Source of the DNA: an uncultured Prevotella sp.
GTDB taxonomy: Bacteria; Bacteroidota; Bacteroidia; Bacteroidales; Bacteroidaceae
Direction of reading: 5' to 3'
Length of the DNA stretch: 64,000 nt
Assembly (NCBI GenBank): GCA_905234845.1
Contig: CAJOIW010000003.1
Span: 1 to 64,000, forward strand
Shown here: positions 17,801 to 25,530 of the stretch, in pieces
How the letters are laid out: the number at the start of each line of letters is the position of its first letter
How positions within the stretch are numbered: position 1 is the first letter of the stretch
The notes under the pieces: model-generated
The model's database searches: none
Told to the model about the DNA's origin: nothing
The model's input: only the letters and a program-made list of their open reading frames with translations
Program-made: the position numbers and the translations under genes

Positions 17801-18433
17801 TAGGCAGAACACAATACGAACACAAAGAATGTTGAGCCAACGGAGTGCCTCGGGGCTGTTGTCGTCGTATTGCTTCAGCAGTGCCTCGTAAATCTTGCCG
17901 ACTATCTCGCCCGCCTGCATTGACACCTGCATCTCTTTACTCAGATGCTCGTTCTTGGCATCAACAAGAAACATGAGGCGGTAGTATTCTTTCCCTAAAT
18001 TCTCCAAAAGAATCTGCTCTGGCTCACCATTGGGCTGCTCCATGTCATAGACCAAAAACTCGGAGAAGTTGCAAGTGACTATCCAACGCGGATGCTCAGA
18101 AACGGGAAGACCAACTACATAACGACGGGCTTGCTGAAACGGATTCAACAAAGAGCCGTCGCTTTGAAGAATACCTTTCCGCAAATCTTTTCCCAACGAC
18201 TTCTGCTCTATAAGTACGCGGGTAGACGGTATGCGCCCGTCTATGAAATTAGAGGCATCTACCTTGCGATGTTCCTCAAAGGTGATAAAACCATCCGATA
18301 GTGTCTCTATGCCAAAGACATTCGTCAGCAAGTCTATCCAAAAGGGTTGCGACTCGCCACGTTCATAACCTCTGTCTTTCCAACGCTCCGCAAATTCAGC
18401 AGCTGCCACAGCCATCTGTTTCTCCGTTTTCAT
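14816..18433 (-). CDS. MmeI-like type IIG/IIL restriction-modification enzyme
   Basis: A 1205-aa single-chain enzyme; MmeI is ~920 aa. The N-terminal nuclease has Asp65-X10-Glu76-Gln-Lys78 (FIDG...LIEQK), matching the MmeI D-X9-EXK site. A helical spacer follows. The adenine methyltransferase has DPACGSGNF (~382-390) and NPPF (~549). The target-recognition part follows (GNKPIDGGNYLF, KNNFPWPG-like end YNNFPWPG). The extra length is repeat-derived: residues ~666-814 are a DUF559 endonuclease domain between inverted repeats, and ~1047-1114 are solo repeats encoding SPSKIRGGQGALTT-type peptides. All keep the frame open. Such enzymes cut and protect with one protein. Activity of this copy is uncertain. 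A -7 box (TAACTTTG) lies on the minus strand at 18467-18474. Confidence 0.88.
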   Translation of the reverse strand: MKTEKQMAVAAAEFAERWKDRGYERGESQPFWIDLLTNVFGIETLSDGFITFEEHRKVDASNFIDGRIPSTRVLIEQKSLGKDLRKGILQSDGSLLNPFQQARRYVVGLPVSEHPRWIVTCNFSEFLVYDMEQPNGEPEQILLENLGKEYYRLMFLVDAKNEHLSKEMQVSMQAGEIVGKIYEALLKQYDDNSPEALRWLNILCVRIVFCLYAEDAGVFTHDQFHDYLNRYDADDMRSALIRLFEVLNTPQEKRSKYLKDDLKAFPYTNGGLFEEEIEIPQFTEELKTTLLQNASLDFDWSEISPTIFGAVFESTLNPETRRSGGMHYTSIENIHKVIDPLFLNALRHELDEILEEKIERQRQKKLDAYQERLASLTFLDPACGSGNFLTETYLSLRRLENEVIRERYHGQAFLGFEEVNPIKVSIQQFYGIEINDFAVTVATTALWISEAQMLTETEKIIRRDIDFLPLKAYHNIREGNALRMDWDVIELPSDIPTIHAKNTYVIFEDEPLMASEPVAEYNEVNLITTGMERGPKPPTKIGIHYDYIIGNPPFIGARQMDESQKQDVVNIFGPKWKNVGNLDYVCCWYKKAWQLMRGHKTKAAFVSTNSICQGEQVANLWQSLMEDGLRIDFAHRTFRWDSESNSKAHVHCVIVGFSAERPVQTNSPSKIRGGQGALTTATEHVMNTSDMKDLRRQLRSNGTPAEGALWNILKGRQIEGLQFRRQYSVGHYILDFYCPALKLAIELDGDYHYYGANPERDMARDRDLLQTYGIKTLHFENKVVFNQPQAIVNSIIKVQREVNAPQPPLSLEGEPITPACVIYDGKRVIKTNHINAYLMDAPDVFVGSRNLPLCDVPPIGIGNKPIDGGNYLFTKEQMEDFCKVEPKAAQYFKLWYGSEEFIHQKPRYCLWLGDCTPAELRQMPHCLKRVEAVRNLRLSSSSAGTRKLADRPTRFHVENMPSSNFIIIPSVSSEKRRYVPMGFMTPDALASNLVLIIPDATLYHFGVLESNVHMAWMRAVCGRLKSDYRYSKDVVYNNFPWPGSHDVNAPQPPLILEGEQVTPANSPSDTGVTQDILTNSPSKIRGGQGALTTEVAQVTLTNSPSKIRGGRGALTIEVTDEQRAKIEQTAQAILDARALYPDSSLADLYDELTMPAELRKAHQDNDRAVMQAYGFNVKTMTESQCVAELFKLYKEMTKSMSGEKS
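15090..15294. repeat. Cluster of solo hairpin/G-rich palindromes inside the R-M gene
   Basis: Copies of GTCAACGCCCCC...CCCCCTCTAATCTTAGAGGGGG lie at 15090-15134 and 15159-15204, a partial copy at 15230-15250, and an inverted copy at 15258-15294. Each is a CCCCCTCTAA/TTAGAGGGGG hairpin plus a C/G-rich arm ending GTTGAC. They are translated in frame as part of the R-M protein. Confidence 0.8.
15991..16438 (-). mobile_element. DUF559 unit inserted in frame in the R-M gene
   Basis: The ends (15991-16030 and 16398-16438) are inverted copies of the hairpin plus GGGGGGCGTTGAC arm. Between them is a DUF559 domain (TPAEGALWNILK, GLQFRRQYSVGHYILDF, LAIELDGDYHYY, KTLHFENKVV) continuous in frame with the methyltransferase on both sides. 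It resembles the stand-alone DUF559 gene at 12148, which is flanked by inverted repeats of the same design. The flanking R-M sequence (VHCVIVGFSAERP before, VIYDGKRVIKTNHIN after) looks like one normal domain split by the insertion. Confidence 0.75.
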
Positions 18434-18576
18434 ATCTTTTCCTTAGGATTTCTAATTATTGTCACAAAGTTACTCAAATTTATTGAATACTATATGTTTT
18501 TCTGCTAAAAATATTCATTTCATAGCCACTAAATGTTTTACCTGTAAACAATTCCTTAAAAAAGACCAAATGCAAT

Positions 18577-18607
18577 TTGGCTTTTCGCTCTCTTAATCGT
18601 ACCTTTG
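18577..18607 (+). promoter_or_regulatory. Orphan promoter with no close gene
   Basis: TTG (18577-18579), 20-bp spacer, TACCTTTG (18600-18607). No start codon with a plausible gene follows for 200 bp; a second complete promoter lies at 18791-18821. It may give a small RNA or a long leader for the VanZ-like gene. The gap 18434-18826 holds only these promoters and short GC-rich repeats. Confidence 0.5.
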
Positions 18608-18790
18608 ACTAACGTCGAAAGTAGGCGGCACATTGGCTTTGCCGACCTCTGTCGCGACTCGGTCATTCAAGCGAGCTTGATGACCCTCGCTGCTCCATCG
18701 GTTCAGAAAATTGCAAATAAAAATTTTGATAATTTTGTCGCGACTCAACAAATTAAATGCAAGATTTATTTGTTTTCGCTGCTTCAAAAT

Positions 18791-18821
18791 TTGCATTTTC
18801 ACTCGGTTTGCACTACCTTTG
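18791..18821 (+). promoter_or_regulatory. Promoter of the VanZ-like gene
   Basis: TTG (18791-18793), 20-bp spacer, TACCTTTG (18814-18821). The ATG at 18827 follows at once, so the transcript is probably leaderless. The segment CACTCGGTTTGCACTACCTTTGC resembles the end of the repeats at 4211 and 31213. Confidence 0.65.
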
Positions 18822-18826
18822 CAGGT

Positions 18827-19237
18827 ATGAAAGAGAAAAACTTGTTTCGCCGCTACCCTTACTCTACGGCGCTGATTGTGCTGATATGGGTGCTCTGCCT
18901 GATTCCGGCATTTCCAGAGACTCCGCTCGACAATGTCAGCATGATAGACAAGTGGACGCATATCGTGATGTACGCGGGGTTGTGCCTCGTCATCTGGGGA
19001 GAGTATCTCTGGCGGAACAAAAAGAGAAGGCCGAACTGGAACCGGCTGTTCCTGTTCGGCTTTATGGCTCCCGCACTGATGGGCGGGGTGATAGAGCTGG
19101 CGCAGGCCTACTGCACGTTCGGCTACCGCAGCGGCGAGTGGCTCGACTGGGCTGCCGACACGATTGGCGCTGTCGTGGGCGCGATTATCGGTATGCTTCT
19201 GGCAGCGTGTCGCGCCAAAGCGAGAAGGGATACTTGA
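18827..19237 (+). CDS. VanZ-like membrane protein
   Basis: A 136-aa integral membrane protein. The start at 18827 is chosen because it follows a strong promoter and begins the hydrophobic protein; longer upstream starts read through promoter DNA. About four membrane segments are visible. The VanZ signature DKWTHIVMYAGLCLVIW (conserved DK..H) and RSGEWLDWAADTIGAVVG (conserved D) are present. VanZ homologues give low-level teicoplanin resistance in enterococci, but the role in most bacteria is unknown. The 3' end overlaps the convergent CYTH gene by 53 bp. Confidence 0.85.
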   Translation: MKEKNLFRRYPYSTALIVLIWVLCLIPAFPETPLDNVSMIDKWTHIVMYAGLCLVIWGEYLWRNKKRRPNWNRLFLFGFMAPALMGGVIELAQAYCTFGYRSGEWLDWAADTIGAVVGAIIGMLLAACRAKARRDT

Positions 19238-19697
19238 GCATGTGCTTGTTGTAGAAGCGACGGTCGCCCGTCACCTCTGGCCCGAGGAAATCGGGACTCT
19301 CAAAGGCTTCTCCCTCTTCAGCCAGCTCCACCTCGGCCATAACGAGCCCGTCGTTGTCGCCATGAAACTCGTCAACCTCGAACGTGTGCCGACCGCTCTT
19401 CACGAGATAGCGTGTCTTGTCGATGACACCGCCACGGCACAACCGCAACAGCTGCTTGGCCTCGTCGGGCAGTATCTCTTTTTCAAACTCGTAGCGCGAA
19501 ATGCTCCCTGGCGCAGGCCGCCCCTTGATGGTGAGATAGGCCTTCGCACCTTCGTCGCCCTCACGCAGACGGATGCGCACCGTTGCTGTGTCGCTGGGGA
19601 TATAGCCCTGACGGATACGGCTACTTGAAAAGGCGGCGCTTTTGTAGGCACCGCCTTTCTTTACCAGGAACTTGCGTTCAATCTCCAGTCCGCTCAT
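19185..19697 (-). CDS. CYTH domain phosphohydrolase-like protein
   Basis: A 170-aa CYTH (triphosphate tunnel) protein. The start at 19697 gives the diagnostic EIERKFLV at residues 5-12. Alternating charged beta strands follow (TATVRIRLREG, AYLTIKGR, YEFEKEIL, FEVDEFHGDNDGLVMAEVEL), typical of the eight-strand tunnel with acidic and basic residues. Members hydrolyse triphosphates such as tripolyphosphate, or bind nucleotides. The start codon overlaps the stop of the 46-aa gene upstream (ATGA). The 3' end overlaps the VanZ-like gene by 53 bp on the opposite strand. Confidence 0.9.
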   Translation of the reverse strand: MSGLEIERKFLVKKGGAYKSAAFSSSRIRQGYIPSDTATVRIRLREGDEGAKAYLTIKGRPAPGSISRYEFEKEILPDEAKQLLRLCRGGVIDKTRYLVKSGRHTFEVDEFHGDNDGLVMAEVELAEEGEAFESPDFLGPEVTGDRRFYNKHMLKYPFSLWRDTLPEAYR

Positions 19698-19834
19698 TGT
19701 ACTGATACAGTCCAAATAAAATAGAGAATTGCGAGACCTATAAGTCCACAGATAATCCATGTAACCACGTTCTTACCCTGCTGTTCCTGTTTTTTCTGAT
19801 AAGCTACCCGCTTAGGGTTCTTCATTTTACTCAT
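19694..19834 (-). CDS. Small 46-aa membrane protein
   Basis: A short gene that length cut-offs miss. The product starts MSKMKNPKRVAYQKKQEQQG, a basic cytoplasmic head, then one membrane helix (WIICGLIGLAILYFIW, about residues 26-41) and a short tail. Its TGA overlaps the ATG of the CYTH gene by 4 bp and it starts 75 bp after prfB, so it belongs to the prfB operon. I do not recognise a function. The coupling to CYTH suggests real translation. Confidence 0.7.
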   Translation of the reverse strand: MSKMKNPKRVAYQKKQEQQGKNVVTWIICGLIGLAILYFIWTVSVQ

Positions 19835-19909
19835 AGTCTTTCGGTTTTTTATTATTATTGTTAATGTATTTAAGGTCGTTAAGGCTCTTCACGTCTTTAA
19901 GGACAAAGG

Positions 19910-21028
19910 TCATTCCTCTGCTGTGGGAAATTGCATGAGGTAGGCTTTGATGAAATCGTCGAGCTTGCCATTCATCACGCCGTCCACGTCGGAGGTCTGA
20001 TAGTTGGTGCGGTGATCTTTTACGCGACGGTCGTCGAACACATAGGAGCGTATCTGGCTGCCCCACTCTATCTTCTTTTTCCCAGCCTCAATCTTGGCCT
20101 GCGCCTCGAGGCGTTTTTTCATCGCACGGTCGTAGAGCTGGCTCTTGAGCAGCTTCAGCGCACGCTCCTTGTTTTTCGGCTGGTCGCGCGTCTCGGTGTT
20201 CTCGATAAGAATTTCCTCCTCCTCGCCCGTGTCGGGGTCGGTGTACCAATAGCGCAACCGCACACCCGACTCCACCTTGTTTACGTTCTGACCACCAGCC
20301 CCACTACTGCGGAACGTGTCCCACGAGAGCTTTGCCGGATCGACATAGACCTCGATGGTATCATCGACGAGCGGTGTGACGAAGACTGAGGCAAACGAGG
20401 TCATGCGCTTGCCCTGCGCATTGAACGGACTAACGCGCACCAGACGGTGCACACCATTCTCGCTCTTCAAGTAGCCGTAAGCCATCTCGCCTCCCTCAAT
20501 CTGCATGGTGACACTCTTGATGCCGGCTTCATCGCCCTCCTGAAGGTTGGAAATGCTGACTTTGTAGCCATGAGCCTCAGCCCACCGCATATACATTCGC
20601 ATGAGCATCTGCGCCCAGTCCTGACTCTCTGTGCCGCCCGCGCCGGAATTGATCTTCAGCACGCAGTCCATCGGATCCTCCTTCTGCCGCAACATGTTGC
20701 GCAGCTCCAGATCCTCAATGGCCTTGATGACACGGGCGTAGTCGGCATCGACCTCCTCCTCGGTCACCATCTCGTCCTTATAGAAATCGAAGGCCAGTTG
20801 CAGCTCGTCGGCCAACTGCCGCACCTGTTTATAGTCAGTAAGCCACTTCTCTATGCTCTTTACCTTCTTCATCTGTGCCTCGGCACGCTTGGGGTCGTCC
20901 CAGAAGTCGGGAGCCTGCGTACGCAGCTGCTCCTCCTCGAACTCCACCTGCCGCTGCTCAATGTTCAAGTACTTATATAACGCCTCCGTGCGCTCCAGCA
21001 CGTCTTTCAGTTGTTCCTGCGTAATCAT
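19910..21028 (-). CDS. prfB: Peptide chain release factor 2
   Basis: A 372-aa class I release factor. The stop-codon recognition tripeptide is SPF (in VRVSPFNAQGKR), which defines RF2 (UGA/UAA). GGQ (in SSGAGGQNVNKVES) is the peptidyl-tRNA hydrolysis motif. Full-length RF2 is encoded in one frame: the region where many bacteria have an in-frame UGA and +1 frameshift (after ...YL near residue 21) reads TAC TTG AAC. The start codon overlaps the end of the acyl-CoA synthetase gene by 4 bp. Confidence 0.97.
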   Translation of the reverse strand: MITQEQLKDVLERTEALYKYLNIEQRQVEFEEEQLRTQAPDFWDDPKRAEAQMKKVKSIEKWLTDYKQVRQLADELQLAFDFYKDEMVTEEEVDADYARVIKAIEDLELRNMLRQKEDPMDCVLKINSGAGGTESQDWAQMLMRMYMRWAEAHGYKVSISNLQEGDEAGIKSVTMQIEGGEMAYGYLKSENGVHRLVRVSPFNAQGKRMTSFASVFVTPLVDDTIEVYVDPAKLSWDTFRSSGAGGQNVNKVESGVRLRYWYTDPDTGEEEEILIENTETRDQPKNKERALKLLKSQLYDRAMKKRLEAQAKIEAGKKKIEWGSQIRSYVFDDRRVKDHRTNYQTSDVDGVMNGKLDDFIKAYLMQFPTAEE

Positions 21029-22833
21029 TCCTCGTACATTTTGTCGATGATTTCCTTGTAGTTGCGGTGGATAATGGGGCGTTTGAGCTTGAGGGTATTG
21101 GTAAGCTCGCCATTCTCCATAGAGAAATGATGGGGGATGAGAGTAATGCGTTTGATCTGCTCATAGTGGGCAAGCTGTTGCTGAAGGGTGCTGATGCGCT
21201 CCATCATCATGTCGTAGACCTGCTGGTTCGCACAAAGGTCCTCACGGCTCTCGAAACTGATGCCATGCTCACGGGCAAAGTCCTCTACAAGACGGAACTC
21301 CGGCACGACGAGCGCTGAGACAAACTTGCGCTGGTCGCCAATGACAGCTATCTGGTCGATATACTTATCGACAAGCAGCATCGACTCCACCATCTGCGGG
21401 GCAATATATTTTCCGTTGGAGGTTTTGAAAAGATCCTTGATGCGCTCCTTGAGGAACAACTCGCCGTCGCGCATGTAGCCTGCATCGCCTGTATGGAAGA
21501 AGCCATCAGGGTCGAAAGCCACACGATTGGCCTCCTCACGTTTGTAATAACCCTTTGTGATGGTGGGACCTTTGAGCAGAATCTCACCGTCATCGCCTAT
21601 CTTCACTTGGATGCTACTGATGGGACGGCCCACTGAGCCGATGGTATAGGGCTCGCCACGGTGGTCGCACGACACAGTGGCCAGACTCTCGGTGAGTCCG
21701 TAGCCGACAATCATGTCTATACCTATGGAGTGGACAAACTCCTCCACTTCGGGCGATACCGTCGCACCTGCCGTGGGGAAGAAATTGGCATCCTCCAAGC
21801 CGAGCTGCTTGCGCACAAGACTCAGCACGGTGCGGTTGATGAGCTGATACTCCAAAGCCAGAGCCAGCGACGGACGTCGCCCATGGCTCAAGTACTCGAT
21901 GTTATGCTTGCGACCTACCTTCAGCGCATGACGGAAGAGCCTTTGCTTGGCCGCGCTCGAGCTTTCAATTTTCTCCTTCACACCGATAAAAACCTTCTCC
22001 CAGAAACGCGGCACACTCGACATACATGTGGGATGGGTCTCACGCATCGACTGCTGTATCTCCTGCGGATAGGTATTCACAATGAGCTGTGCGCCTTCGG
22101 TGAGACACAGATAAGCCCATCCGCGCTCGAAGATATGTGCCAGTGGCAGAAAGTTAATGACACGGTCACGCTCCGTAACGGGCACACACTCGTGATTGGC
22201 CTCGAACGCAGCGTGGTATTGTCCGTAACTAAGAATAACGCCCTTCGACTCGCCCGTAGTTCCGCTCGTATAAAGAATATTGCAAGTGTCGTCCATCGAT
22301 GCCTCTTTCCACAACTGCTCCACCTGCGACTGACGCGGCAGATTCTCGCCCAGGGCGATGAAATCCTCAAAGTAAAGCGCATGGGGGTCGTGGGTGGAGA
22401 TACGTACGCTATGGTCGAAGACGATGATGCGCTCCAACGTCGGACACAGCGCAAACACGCGGTGAGCCTTGTCGTACTGTTCCTGCTCGCCCACGAAGAG
22501 GAATCGCACACCGGCATCCTTCACCACATACTGAATCTGCTGTTCACTCGACGTGGCATAGATGGGGATGGTCACGGCACGGATTCCGTATGCACCGAAA
22601 TCAGTATAGAGATACTGTATGCAGTTTTGCGCAAAGACAGCCACGTTTTCCTGAGGCTGGATGCCCAAGTTGAGCATTGCGTTCGACACTTGCTTCACGC
22701 GTAGCGAGAACTGTTTCCACGACACAGTCTTCCATGCCAGCGAACCGAACATGCGGAAAGTGAGGGCCGCCCTGCTACCGTAGTGCTTGGCCTGCTCATG
22801 GATAAGTACAGAGAGATGACAATTGTTTTGCAT
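21025..22833 (-). CDS. fadD: Long-chain acyl-CoA synthetase (AMP-forming)
   Basis: A 602-aa ANL-superfamily ligase. P-loop-like motif YTSGTTGESKGV (~residues 187-198), GYGLTES (A5), and FHTGDAGYMRDGELFLKERIKDLFKTSNGKYIAPQ region (A7-A8) are present; the A10 Lys region is LKRPIIHRNYKEII. The length and sequence match the FadD15-like long-chain family. It makes acyl-CoA from fatty acid, ATP and CoA at the membrane. Transcribed ahead of prfB with ATGA overlap. A -7 box (TATCTTTG, minus strand, 22859-22866) lies just upstream. Confidence 0.92.
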   Translation of the reverse strand: MQNNCHLSVLIHEQAKHYGSRAALTFRMFGSLAWKTVSWKQFSLRVKQVSNAMLNLGIQPQENVAVFAQNCIQYLYTDFGAYGIRAVTIPIYATSSEQQIQYVVKDAGVRFLFVGEQEQYDKAHRVFALCPTLERIIVFDHSVRISTHDPHALYFEDFIALGENLPRQSQVEQLWKEASMDDTCNILYTSGTTGESKGVILSYGQYHAAFEANHECVPVTERDRVINFLPLAHIFERGWAYLCLTEGAQLIVNTYPQEIQQSMRETHPTCMSSVPRFWEKVFIGVKEKIESSSAAKQRLFRHALKVGRKHNIEYLSHGRRPSLALALEYQLINRTVLSLVRKQLGLEDANFFPTAGATVSPEVEEFVHSIGIDMIVGYGLTESLATVSCDHRGEPYTIGSVGRPISSIQVKIGDDGEILLKGPTITKGYYKREEANRVAFDPDGFFHTGDAGYMRDGELFLKERIKDLFKTSNGKYIAPQMVESMLLVDKYIDQIAVIGDQRKFVSALVVPEFRLVEDFAREHGISFESREDLCANQQVYDMMMERISTLQQQLAHYEQIKRITLIPHHFSMENGELTNTLKLKRPIIHRNYKEIIDKMYEE

Positions 22834-22929
22834 ATGCCATTAAGAGTTTTTATGCTTGCAAAGATACTGCAAATTTTTGAGTAATGGAAACAAGTGAGAT
22901 TTTTTTTTATACTTTCACCGTAAAAAACA

Positions 22930-22960
22930 GCAAAAAAGCGATGAGATTCATCGCTTTTCA
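22930..22960 (-). terminator. Terminator of tRNA-Leu
   Basis: On the minus strand AAAAGCGATGA, 3-nt loop, TCATCGCTTTTTT: a strong stem followed by a U-run, directly downstream of the tRNA. Confidence 0.8.
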
Positions 22961-22969
22961 CAATCCTCG

Positions 22970-23051
22970 TACCCAGAGCCGGGGTCGAACCGGCACGGGT
23001 TGCCCCACTGGTGTTTGAGACCAGCGCGTCTACCGATTCCGCCATCTGGGC
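22970..23051 (-). tRNA. tRNA-Leu (anticodon CAA)
   Basis: An 82-nt class II tRNA. The acceptor stem GCCCAGA pairs with TCTGGGT (with a terminal G-U), discriminator A. The D-loop contains TCGGTAGACGC. The anticodon arm is CTGGT-CTCAAAC-ACCAG, giving CAA, which reads UUG. A variable arm (TGGGGCAACCCG) and T-loop GTTCGACCC follow. The 3' CCA is not encoded. Confidence 0.95.
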
Positions 23052-23221
23052 TTACTGCTTGCGGGCAGGTTTCACCGAAATGAATGGGCTGCGACTGACA
23101 AGCCGTATCAAAATTGCGGTGCAAAGTTACAACTATTTTATTTAATTGACAAATTTTTCCCTTCAATTTTTATACTAAAAGGAAATTATCTGCGTTATAT
23201 CATCGAAACGGCCGGAGCTGT

Positions 23222-23296
23222 CATGGCGAAGCCAAATTCAGGGAGTTCAAGGAGTCCAAGGAGTGTAGGAGTCCAAGGAGTGTAGGAGTCCAAGAC
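23222..23296. repeat. Tandem GGAGTCCAAGGAGTGTA repeats
   Basis: Direct repeats of GTAGGAGTCCAAGGAGT, with shorter AAGGAGTCC forms, lie in the 420-bp gap before the mannose-1-phosphate guanylyltransferase gene. The style resembles the GAAGTTAAA runs at the ends of the S23 unit (10575-11044). The rest of the gap (23052-23471) shows only a weak -7 box (TATATTTG, 23424-23431). Confidence 0.6.
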
Positions 23297-23471
23297 GATA
23301 CCCCGTAAACCGTAAGATATGAACATAAATTATCACGAACCAACGGTCGCGGCAGCAAAGCGGATGCAACCTTTTACAGCTGCCTACGGGGAAAGGCAAA
23401 GGCAAAAGCAATGAATCATAAATTATATTTGTGGTTAATTAATATGAAGAGTAAACCGTAAACTGTAAACC

Positions 23472-24563
23472 ATGAACATACAGACAGATCATTTTTACTG
23501 CGTAATCTTGGCTGGAGGAAAAGGCCGTCGCCTGTGGCCTTTCAGCCGCGAGCAATACCCTAAGCAATTCATCGACTTTTTCGGCACGGGTCGCACGCAA
23601 TTGCAACAGACGTATGACCGTTTTGCCGACATCATGCCACGCGATCACATCTTCGTCAATACCAACAAGGCTTATGTCTCATTGGTGCGTGAGCAGTTGC
23701 CCGAGTTAGACGACGTTCATCTCATGGCCGAGCCCATTCATCGCAACACTGCTCCGAGCACTGTCTGGGCTACCCATCGTATTCTGATGATCGACCCGGA
23801 GGCCAGCGTGGTGGTATCCCCCTCGGACCAGACCGTACAAGATGAGGAGGCTTTCCGCCGCAATATCATTGAGGGGCTGTCGCTCGTTGCCGCACAAGAC
23901 ACTATTCTCACGATGGGTGTGAAGCCCACCCGGCCTGAGCCTGGCTACGGCTACATACAGATGGGTGATGTTGTAAACGAGAATATCTTCAAGGTCAAAT
24001 CGTTCACGGAGAAGCCTGAGCGCGACTTTGCCACATTGTTTTTAGAAAATGGGGAGTTTTTGTGGAATACCGGACTCTTTCTCGGTCGTGCGCAAGTGCT
24101 ATTCAATTTCATTGCTACTCAACTACCCGTTATGCTACGACAGTTTGATGCTGACAACTGTAATGCCAGTATTGAGCATGAGAATCGCTATATCCAGGAA
24201 CATTTCCCTACCTACCCAAACCTTTCGCTCGACTATGCCGTGCTGGAACGTTCTGAGAACGTGTGTGTCATGCTATGCAACTTCGGGTGGGCCGACCTCG
24301 GCACGTGGCATAGCATCTACGAGGCCATGCGCCACGACAGCAACGACAATGTTGTTATCGACAGCGACGTGATACTCGATGACGCACATGGCAATGTCAT
24401 CAAGTTGCCGAAAGGAAAACTTGCTATTATCAACGGCCTCGACGGGTTTATTATTGCCGAGAAGGACAATGTGCTACTCATCTGCCGCAAGGAGGATTCC
24501 TCTGCACTTGTTCGCAAATATGTGAACGAAGTGCAGTTACATAAGGGAGAGGAGTTTGTTTAG
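23472..24563 (+). CDS. manC: Mannose-1-phosphate guanylyltransferase
   Basis: A 363-aa nucleotidyltransferase that makes GDP-mannose from mannose-1-phosphate and GTP. The N-terminal signature VILAGGKGRRLWPFSREQYPKQF is the GT-A-like nucleotide loop. SPSDQTVQDEEAF, KPTRPEPGYGYIQ and FTEKPERD are typical of the family; FLWNTGLFLGR and LDYAVLERSENV (metal/sugar-phosphate site) follow. It is the single-domain form without a fused isomerase. GDP-mannose would feed GDP-fucose or mannosylated glycans. The last 4 bp overlap the convergent HIT gene. Confidence 0.93.
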   Translation: MNIQTDHFYCVILAGGKGRRLWPFSREQYPKQFIDFFGTGRTQLQQTYDRFADIMPRDHIFVNTNKAYVSLVREQLPELDDVHLMAEPIHRNTAPSTVWATHRILMIDPEASVVVSPSDQTVQDEEAFRRNIIEGLSLVAAQDTILTMGVKPTRPEPGYGYIQMGDVVNENIFKVKSFTEKPERDFATLFLENGEFLWNTGLFLGRAQVLFNFIATQLPVMLRQFDADNCNASIEHENRYIQEHFPTYPNLSLDYAVLERSENVCVMLCNFGWADLGTWHSIYEAMRHDSNDNVVIDSDVILDDAHGNVIKLPKGKLAIINGLDGFIIAEKDNVLLICRKEDSSALVRKYVNEVQLHKGEEFV

Positions 24564-24949
24564 AATTTTTCGTAGATGCTGTCGGCGATGGCCTGCATCT
24601 CTTCGGCCGACAGTTGCAGCTTCGGCTTGCGGAAGTCGGCATCAGCCTCTGTCTGCATGGGGATGAGATGGATGTGTGCGTGTGGCACTTCGAGTCCGAG
24701 AACTACCTGTGCGACTTTTTTGCAGGGCACGGCTTGCTTCAGGGCGACGGCCACGCGCTTGGCGAAAAGCTGAAACTCGGCCAGTGTCTCATCGTCAAGG
24801 TCGAAAATATAGTCGGTTTCCTCGCGGGGAATGACCAGTGTGTGCCCTTTGGCCACAGGGTTGATGTCGAGGAAGGCGTAGAACTTCTCGCTCTCGGCAC
24901 ACTTGTAGGAGGGAATCTCCCCTGCTGCTATTTTTGAGAAAATGCTCAT
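24560..24949 (-). CDS. HIT family nucleotide hydrolase
   Basis: A 129-aa histidine-triad protein. The active site HAHIHLIPM (residues ~90-98) has the H-X-H-X-H-X-X pattern. N-terminal FSKIAAGEIPSYK and FLDINPVAKGHTLVIP are typical of the Hint/PKCI branch, which hydrolyses purine nucleoside phosphoramidates. It lies 65 bp downstream of greA, likely in one transcript. Confidence 0.93.
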   Translation of the reverse strand: MSIFSKIAAGEIPSYKCAESEKFYAFLDINPVAKGHTLVIPREETDYIFDLDDETLAEFQLFAKRVAVALKQAVPCKKVAQVVLGLEVPHAHIHLIPMQTEADADFRKPKLQLSAEEMQAIADSIYEKF

Positions 24950-25014
24950 TGCTTAATGTGTTTAGTATTTAATGTTTCAACATTAACGTTGCGTTAAAAG
25001 CTGTAAACAAAAAC

Positions 25015-25482
25015 TTACTCCACGCTGATTTTATCGATACGCAAATGGATGGTGCCGCGCGGGATTTTTATCTCGGCCTCATCGCCCACTTTCTTGTTCA
25101 GAAGTCCCTGAGCGATGGGGGTCTTGATAGAGATTTTCCCGGCACGCAGGTCGGCCTCGTTCTCGCTGACGATGGTATAGGTCATCTTCGCACCTGTGGC
25201 GAGGTTGGTCATTTCCACCTTCGAGAGAATCTGCACGCAGTCGGCACTCAGACGCGACTTGTCTACGATTTTTGCCTCGGCGATGGTTTGCTTCAGCAGG
25301 TTGATTTTCGACTCCAGATGAGCCTGGGCCTCCTTCGCGGCCTCGTATTCCGAATTCTCACTCAGGTCACCCTTGTCGCGAGCCTCGGCAATGGCTGCTG
25401 ATGCGGCGGGGCGCTCTACGCCTTCAAGCCGTCGTAGTTCGGCCACGAGATTCTCGTAGCCCTCTTGTGACATGTAGGACAT
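25015..25482 (-). CDS. greA: Transcription elongation factor GreA
   Basis: A 155-aa GreA. The N-terminal coiled coil has the acidic tip needed to rescue backtracked RNA polymerase (KGDLSENSEYEAAKEAQ, with Asp and Glu). The C-terminal FKBP-like domain contains DLRAGKISIKTPIAQGLLNKKVGDEAEI. It stimulates cleavage of RNA in stalled elongation complexes. The promoter at 25598-25628 leaves a ~110-nt leader holding a terminator-like hairpin (25531-25571), so expression may be attenuated. Confidence 0.96.
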   Translation of the reverse strand: MSYMSQEGYENLVAELRRLEGVERPAASAAIAEARDKGDLSENSEYEAAKEAQAHLESKINLLKQTIAEAKIVDKSRLSADCVQILSKVEMTNLATGAKMTYTIVSENEADLRAGKISIKTPIAQGLLNKKVGDEAEIKIPRGTIHLRIDKISVE

Positions 25483-25530
25483 AATCTTATTCTCCTATTG
25501 TTTTAATTGCTTATCTGTTTTTCCAAGACG

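Noticed and set aside
21661..22704. A 347-codon plus-strand frame opposite the acyl-CoA synthetase
   Set aside because: Antisense shadow; no recognisable motif, and the minus-strand ANL motifs are intact.
22695..23045. Open frame starting MAESVDALVSNTSGATRAG
   Set aside because: This is the translation of tRNA-Leu and its surroundings; the cloverleaf is complete.
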